Assembly (NCBI RefSeq): GCF_000178955.2
Contig: NC_016631.1
Span: 3,472,001-3,536,000 of the forward strand
Direction of reading: 5' to 3'
From: Granulicella mallensis MP5ACTX8
Lineage (GTDB): Bacteria > Acidobacteriota > Terriglobia > Terriglobales > Acidobacteriaceae
DNA length: 64,000 nt
The notes under the pieces were generated by a model that saw only the letters and a list, made by a program, of their open reading frames with translations, was not told where the DNA came from and searched no databases. Each line of letters opens with the position of its first letter. The stretch's first letter is position 1. The position numbers and the translations under genes are program-made. Shown here piece by piece: positions 59,725 through 64,000 of the stretch.

Positions 59725-62700
59725 GGCTGATCTCCTGACAGCAGCAGCTTTATATCCGGCTCTGCAAAGGTGCTGGTGCAAAGATGCTTCTCCAGCGTAA
59801 GTTGACAATGTTCCACTTGATTATTCTGATCTGCGCTCTGAAAGGTAACCTGATAGTCGCCGACCTGCAATCCTTCCAGGCGCATCGGCGTACTATGGTC
59901 TCCCGCAGGAAGTTCCACACGATGTCCCTTCCCATCCGTAACCTGCTGAACAACCGCCCATGGCGACGCATTCAACTGTAGATAGGTCGTCGCTAGAGGA
60001 ACCGGCACGGAAGGACGCACACTTCGCCGCCATACGAGCCCCAGAACTACCGCAAGGATCAGTCCTGTAGCGATATATGCCCAGGTCCAGGACCTCCCCT
60101 TTACAACGTTCGGAAGAGCTTTCTCACCAGCACTCGGCTTCGTGCTCGGAGTCTTCGACGCCATCTTTAGCTGAAGCTTCCAGTCGGAGCGCACCTGCGC
60201 ATCCGCATACTCCGTAAGCTTCTCTGGACGGCGCAATATCTCCCGGGCTTCTTTTGGCTCATTGCGCAACAAGGCTTTGCTTGCTTCGTCCATAGAAGCC
60301 GTAAGGGAAGCATTTGCAAACGACAGCCTTTTGCCTTTTGCTTCAGCGATTGCCTGCGCCAGCTCAGGCGACTCTCCATGCGTCCGTCGCACCGATTCGA
60401 GAGCATCCATACTTCCCCGTAAATCCTGCTTTGCCAGGGATGTCTCAAAGTGGACGATCGCCGCCTGGATCGCTCTCTGGATATTCGCTTTCTTATTGAG
60501 CTCCTGCCTCAGTGCGCTGATCTTACCGTTCGAGATCACCTCAGGAGGTTGACTCTCCAGCAGCCGAAGAGCTTCCTGTAGATCTGTTTCAGCTAAGGAA
60601 CGCACATGGGATTCAATCGACTCCAAACGCTGCAAGGCTTCTTGTAATGCTTGCTGCGCCTGTACGAGGAGTGCGTTAAGCCCGGGATCTTCCATATCTG
60701 CAGCCACGGGCTCGAGCTTTGCAATGGCGGCCTCATACTTCCCTGCGCTCATAAGCGCCTGAGCCTCTGCGCGTGTCTCGTCGCTCCGCCGCTGACGCGC
60801 CAGTGCCTGTTTCTCGGCCCTTGCAAATTCGAGCAGCGAGGTTACATCTTCTGTAGTGCCGCACTCGATCCGTACAGACTCGAGAATCTGGATTGCCTTA
60901 TCAAACTGCGTTGCATCTATCTCCGCTCGAGCCAGCTTCATCGCTTGAGCCAGCAATTCCTCTCGCTTCAGGCGCTTAATCTGTTCTTCCAGGCGGAACT
61001 TAAGCTGAACCAGCCGCTCGTCGCCCGGCACCTGTTCCAGCGCGGTTTCTACCACGGCAAGAGCTTCCGCTGGCGCATCCGAAAAGAGATTCTGCGCCTT
61101 TTGTGCTGCGGCCTGCGCCACCTGCTGCGCCTGGAACTCTCGTTTCTTCTTTTCCGTTTCCACCTTCAAGCGAAGCAGGAGCGTCTCGGTCGGCAGCTTC
61201 TCCAACGCCCGGTTTAGCTGCTTGAGGGCCTTGTCGAAATCCTCGCGATAGATACAGTCCTGCACTTCGGCAGCGACCTGCTCGTTTAGTTTGCGGCGGA
61301 TCTCCTGATCCTGGCGATTGACGGCTTCATGAAGGAGTTGCTGCACCTCCTGATGGGTTGGATCCAGCTCCGTTGCTTCGCGCAGACGCGCAATCGTATC
61401 CGTATAACGCCTAGAGATATAACTTTCGCGAGCTATCTGCAATAGTTCCTGCAGCTTTTCCTCGTTACTTTTTCTCTCGATCTCGCGGAGAACAGTCGCA
61501 TAGGCATTGCGAAGGTCGGTGTTCTTTTCATCCAAAGTGATCGCCTGCCCAAGCAGGTCCTGCGCTCCAATCAGGTCGCCACGTCCACGCGCGCTCACTG
61601 CCTGCTGCCGAAGCAGGTCGATTCTGTCGTGTTTCTCCTTCAGGCCCTGAATACTTTCCAGTCTCTCAGCGAGCTGAAGTGTATCCTCCTGGTCGAGCTT
61701 GATGGCCTGCCTGTAAACCTGAATTGCTTCGTCATAGCGCTGCGAATAGACAGCCTCTTCCGCTTGCTCGACGAGCTGTCGCACCTGTTCGGTCTTCTGG
61801 GTTCGGCTAAGTTGTTCCTGCACTTCACGCATCATGCGCCGAACATCGGCATCCTGCGCATCGATCCGTTGCAGATCAAGCAACACCGTTCGCGCATGGG
61901 CAAGCTGCCCCTGCTCCATCAGGCGTTTGGCAGAGACCATCAGATCGCCCATACGCTCTTTTTGCAGGCTGCCAGAGATAGCTTGCAGATCGAAGGCCAT
62001 CTCCTCCGCTGTGCTGTAGCGGTCATCGGGGTTCTTGGCCAGCGCCCGCTCAACAATTGCAATAAGCTCTTCGGGAAGATCCTGGTTGTAGTTCCTCAGA
62101 GGAGGGTAAGGCTCGCTGATGACCTTGTAGAGGGTAGAGACATTCGCCCCGTCAAACGGCAACTGACCAGTAATCATCTGGTACAGGATCACGCCCGCAG
62201 ACCAGATATCCGAACGGCCATCGCTCATCTCGCCCTTCAGACGTTCCGGTGCGATGTAATGAAAGGTACCAATCAACGCATCGGTTTTCGTGAGACGTGT
62301 TGTCTGATCCGCCAATCGCGCGATGCCAAAGTCGACAATCTTCACCCTGCTGTCCGGTTGTAAGATCAGGTTTGCTGGCTTGACATCGCGGTGCTGTACC
62401 CCATTCTGGTGCGCATATCCAAGCCCAGAGCAGAGTTGCTCAATGGTCGATAGCGTTTCCAGCAGAGAAGGCCTCTTGCCCGTGCGGAGAATCTTTTCCA
62501 GCGATTCCCCAGCGACATACTCCATGGCGATGTATGGATTGCCTTCGTATTCGCCAATCTCATAGATCGTTACGATATTCGCATGGTTCAGTATGCCCGA
62601 CCTGGCCTCAACATAAAACCTCTCGCGCAGGTCCGGCGTCGTCTCGGTGAGAGTTTTAATCGCTATCTCACGGCCGATGAGTTTATCTTCTGCCCTATAG

Positions 62701-62792
62701 ACAATACCCATGCCACCGCGGCCAAGTTCACAGATCACGTCGTATCGTCCAATACGAGTGGCGGTGGCGGCTGACAATGGATTATCGCTCAT
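59721..62792 (-). CDS. Ser/Thr protein kinase (Hanks type) with long helical repeats and C-terminal PEGA-like domain
   Basis: 1023 residues. Kinase domain at about 14-275: ELGRGGMGIVYRAED (P-loop), IAIKTL (Lys), HRDVKPANLILQ (catalytic loop), VDFGIARL (DFG), GTFHYIAPERL (P+1/APE) and SDIWSAGVILYQM; all catalytic residues are intact. From about 285 to 880 a long run of helical, TPR-like and coiled-coil segments follows, rich in Glu/Gln/Ala. One membrane helix near 915-935 (WTWAYIATGLILAVVLGLVW) places a short PEGA-like strand domain (TYLQLNASPWAVVQQV, VELPAGDHSTPMRLEG) outside. This is a transmembrane kinase, similar in plan to PknB/PpkA types. Cytoplasmic targets are unknown; PAAR and DcrB-like genes upstream hint at type VI secretion control. 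Confidence 0.9.
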   Translation of the reverse strand: MSDNPLSAATATRIGRYDVICELGRGGMGIVYRAEDKLIGREIAIKTLTETTPDLRERFYVEARSGILNHANIVTIYEIGEYEGNPYIAMEYVAGESLEKILRTGKRPSLLETLSTIEQLCSGLGYAHQNGVQHRDVKPANLILQPDSRVKIVDFGIARLADQTTRLTKTDALIGTFHYIAPERLKGEMSDGRSDIWSAGVILYQMITGQLPFDGANVSTLYKVISEPYPPLRNYNQDLPEELIAIVERALAKNPDDRYSTAEEMAFDLQAISGSLQKERMGDLMVSAKRLMEQGQLAHARTVLLDLQRIDAQDADVRRMMREVQEQLSRTQKTEQVRQLVEQAEEAVYSQRYDEAIQVYRQAIKLDQEDTLQLAERLESIQGLKEKHDRIDLLRQQAVSARGRGDLIGAQDLLGQAITLDEKNTDLRNAYATVLREIERKSNEEKLQELLQIARESYISRRYTDTIARLREATELDPTHQEVQQLLHEAVNRQDQEIRRKLNEQVAAEVQDCIYREDFDKALKQLNRALEKLPTETLLLRLKVETEKKKREFQAQQVAQAAAQKAQNLFSDAPAEALAVVETALEQVPGDERLVQLKFRLEEQIKRLKREELLAQAMKLARAEIDATQFDKAIQILESVRIECGTTEDVTSLLEFARAEKQALARQRRSDETRAEAQALMSAGKYEAAIAKLEPVAADMEDPGLNALLVQAQQALQEALQRLESIESHVRSLAETDLQEALRLLESQPPEVISNGKISALRQELNKKANIQRAIQAAIVHFETSLAKQDLRGSMDALESVRRTHGESPELAQAIAEAKGKRLSFANASLTASMDEASKALLRNEPKEAREILRRPEKLTEYADAQVRSDWKLQLKMASKTPSTKPSAGEKALPNVVKGRSWTWAYIATGLILAVVLGLVWRRSVRPSVPVPLATTYLQLNASPWAVVQQVTDGKGHRVELPAGDHSTPMRLEGLQVGDYQVTFQSADQNNQVEHCQLTLEKHLCTSTFAEPDIKLLLSGDQP

Positions 62793-63189
62793 ATTTAACT
62801 CTTGTCCTCAGATCGTTGGATTCCTTGCAATAGGAAGGGGTTACAAGTGTCTTCGTGTCGTTCCTGCTTCGTGTTATCGATACCTGCTGTATTTCAAAGT
62901 TGAGGGCCGCCATTTATGGCCTCATCAATCCTCACTAGACACAACCCATGAGCGGCTGTTTTATTCCCTGCCTCCAAATGGAATCGAGCGTGCCATGCCG
63001 GCAGCGGCGAAAACCACTGCACCGCAGTCCACGCGAGAACCATTGAGAATGTGGAAAAGTCAGAGCCTGCCGACGAGCATCCTCCCTCTCCGGCTCCAGG
63101 AAACGAGAGTTCCCGTGTACACAGCCAGAAGCAACGCTGTCGACCGACCCAAGACTTTCGGTAAAGGATCGCTGCCGTTGTACTGCAAA
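62793..63189. other. Gap between kinase and PAAR genes; possible membrane-protein remnant
   Basis: No intact gene. On the minus strand about 63070-63187 a short frame reads LGRSTALLLAVYTGTLVS before a stop, which faintly resembles a helix of NrfD-type membrane proteins; the evidence is too thin for a call. The plus-strand frame 62710-63603 is antisense to two real genes and is rejected. The kinase promoter should lie near 62800-62900. Confidence 0.3.
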
Positions 63190-63534
63190 CTACCCCCCCT
63201 TTCCCACGGAAAGACCGGCTACAACCCCACCGAATCCTCCCGCCCCCGCCGGAGGCGACCCCATCTCACCGATCTCGCAGGTAAGAGAGCCCATCATAAT
63301 CGCGCCTCCGAGGGTTGTCTGATCGCCGACACGTGCGGCCGGCAGATGATTGATGAACACCCCCGTCGAACCTCGCACAATGGGATCATCACCATCAGCA
63401 GTGCATGCCGTCTGCCAGGTGACTGTCGCCGCAGGGAGATGATCGATAAGAACGGTAATTTCACCGGATGGAACGATCGGCCCTCCGCCTCCTGGGCAAA
63501 TGTGTGGATCTGTAGCTCGAGCCGCTGGTGGCAT
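63190..63534 (-). CDS. PAAR-domain protein (type VI secretion spike tip)
   Basis: 114 residues with the PAAR fold pattern: MPPAARATDPHICPGGGGPI at the start (P-A-A-R, then D-P-H-x-C zinc ligands), VLIDHLPAATV, GVFINHLPAARVGDQTTLGG and IMMGSLTCEIGEM. The N-terminal P-A-A-R and the repeated I-x-H-L-P-A-A are typical of the small cone that caps VgrG. The C-terminal tail is Gly-rich with no toxin domain. It starts 11 bases after the DcrB-like gene. Whether it serves a type VI system or another contractile apparatus cannot be decided within this window. Confidence 0.9.
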   Translation of the reverse strand: MPPAARATDPHICPGGGGPIVPSGEITVLIDHLPAATVTWQTACTADGDDPIVRGSTGVFINHLPAARVGDQTTLGGAIMMGSLTCEIGEMGSPPAGAGGFGGVVAGLSVGKGG

Positions 63535-63545
63535 CTTTCAATCTC

Positions 63546-64000
63546 CTATCTAAGACCTTCGGTTGCATTTTGTCCCGCTCCGCCCTGTTCAGAAACGACC
63601 TGAAGTCCTTTGAGAAAGGTATCGTAGTCAGGACGCACGGCCTTCAACGCAGAATCGGGGGTTGTGAGCGTCACGATACCAACCCAACGCCCAAAGCGGA
63701 CATACGTCTGCGCATGAAGCATTGGGCCTGCTGCATCGGGTGCATGCCGCACCAGGAAGAGCGATGCTTCCTCTGCCTTAGGAAACGATATCGGCTGCGG
63801 ACCAGCCATCCTCGGCGAATCAAGATACTGGCCTAACAGTTTGGACTGAGCTTGAATATAAGTCGAAAGTGTATCTTTGCCTTCCAGCTGGTCCTCTCGA
63901 AGAGAGACATTTGCAGGGGTACTCCCGGAATCGGGCAAGTCTTGGCGGATTCCGAAGCCCGCAATATAGCTCCACCCTTTTGGCAGCACCGTTATCCGCC
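63546..64000 (-). CDS. DcrB/DUF1795-like protein (partial or start at edge)
   Basis: At least 147 residues. The frame stays open through the right window edge, so the true start may lie outside; a GTG at 63989 is the last possible internal start. Content: LPKGWSYIAGFGIRQDL, STYIQAQSKLLGQYLDSPR, ASLFLVRHAPDAAGPMLHAQTYVRFGRWVGIVTLTTP and PDYDTFLKGLQVV. This is the pattern of DcrB-related proteins (PsbP-like fold), which are often encoded next to VgrG/PAAR/Rhs effectors, where some act as effector chaperones. Assignment rests on layout and neighbour, so it is moderate. Confidence 0.65.
   Translation of the reverse strand, partial: RITVLPKGWSYIAGFGIRQDLPDSGSTPANVSLREDQLEGKDTLSTYIQAQSKLLGQYLDSPRMAGPQPISFPKAEEASLFLVRHAPDAAGPMLHAQTYVRFGRWVGIVTLTTPDSALKAVRPDYDTFLKGLQVVSEQGGAGQNATEGLR

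Noticed and set aside
63070..63187. NrfD-like membrane-protein fragment on the minus strand
   Set aside because: Only one helix-like stretch (LLLAVYTGTLVS) resembles the family, and a second open frame covers the same bases; evidence too weak.
62710..63603. Plus-strand frame of 297 residues
   Set aside because: It is antisense to the start of the kinase and to the whole PAAR gene, has low-complexity content and no ribosome site.

Overview
The window reads as a chromosomal segment from an Acidobacteriota bacterium, most likely Terriglobia (the Granulicella/Edaphobacter/Terriglobus group). This is inferred from gene content: Oar-type TonB receptors with an N-terminal carboxypeptidase-regulatory domain, NHL-repeat and choice-of-anchor secreted proteins, 'two-component propeller' histidine kinases, and membrane-bound winged-helix regulators with TPR or TolB-like sensor parts. 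No rRNA or complete tRNA gene is present. DNA is moderately GC-rich, with one AT-rich patch near 1.6-1.8 kb.

Layout. 1-1515: 5' two thirds of a TonB receptor, cut by the window edge, with a near-consensus promoter. 1.6-2.6 kb: no intact gene; a decayed PIN-like ORF. 2.6-10.5 kb (minus): a tight five-gene operon, D-lactate dehydrogenase-type flavo/Fe-S enzyme, cydA, cydB, alsD, alsS. It would couple 2-hydroxyacid oxidation to a cytochrome bd oxidase and send pyruvate to acetoin. 11.2-15.4 kb (plus): EmrA/EmrB/TolC-like tripartite efflux operon. 15.5-18.2 kb: MarR regulator with a palindromic operator, isochorismatase-like hydrolase, small membrane protein and MFS exporter. 18.4-22.9 kb: propeller histidine kinase, NarL-type regulator, and a convergent FixJ-type regulator lacking the phospho-acceptor Asp.

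23-43 kb is a mosaic accessory region. It carries the 3' end of a tRNA-Pro(CGG) and three 3' ends of tRNA-Cys(GCA), all without 5' halves, as left behind by tRNA-targeted integrative elements. A decayed tyrosine recombinase tail and a frameshifted DUF1016 gene lie inside. Two complete cassettes and one broken one share a plan. Minus-strand genes for secreted or membrane proteins (NHL protein/beta-barrel/HELGH peptidase; lectin-propeller/M64 peptidase; NTF2-like/GH5 hydrolase) diverge from a plus-strand membrane winged-helix regulator. In all three, four tandem 11-bp repeats of the form TCAATNNNNNN abut an ATG. This repeated operator-like element with its swappable sensor domains is the most interesting structure here.

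43.2-56.5 kb (minus): after a tRNA-type terminator come a glutathione peroxidase-like protein, an M23 lipoprotein, a second TonB receptor, a WD40 protein and a 2216-residue modular surface protein. 57.3-58.3 kb: a quinone-oxidoreductase-like enzyme. 58.4-64 kb (minus): a TPR protein, a Ser/Thr kinase, a PAAR protein and a DcrB-like gene running off the edge, suggesting the edge of a type VI secretion locus.

All assignments are from reading the sequence; no database search was run.
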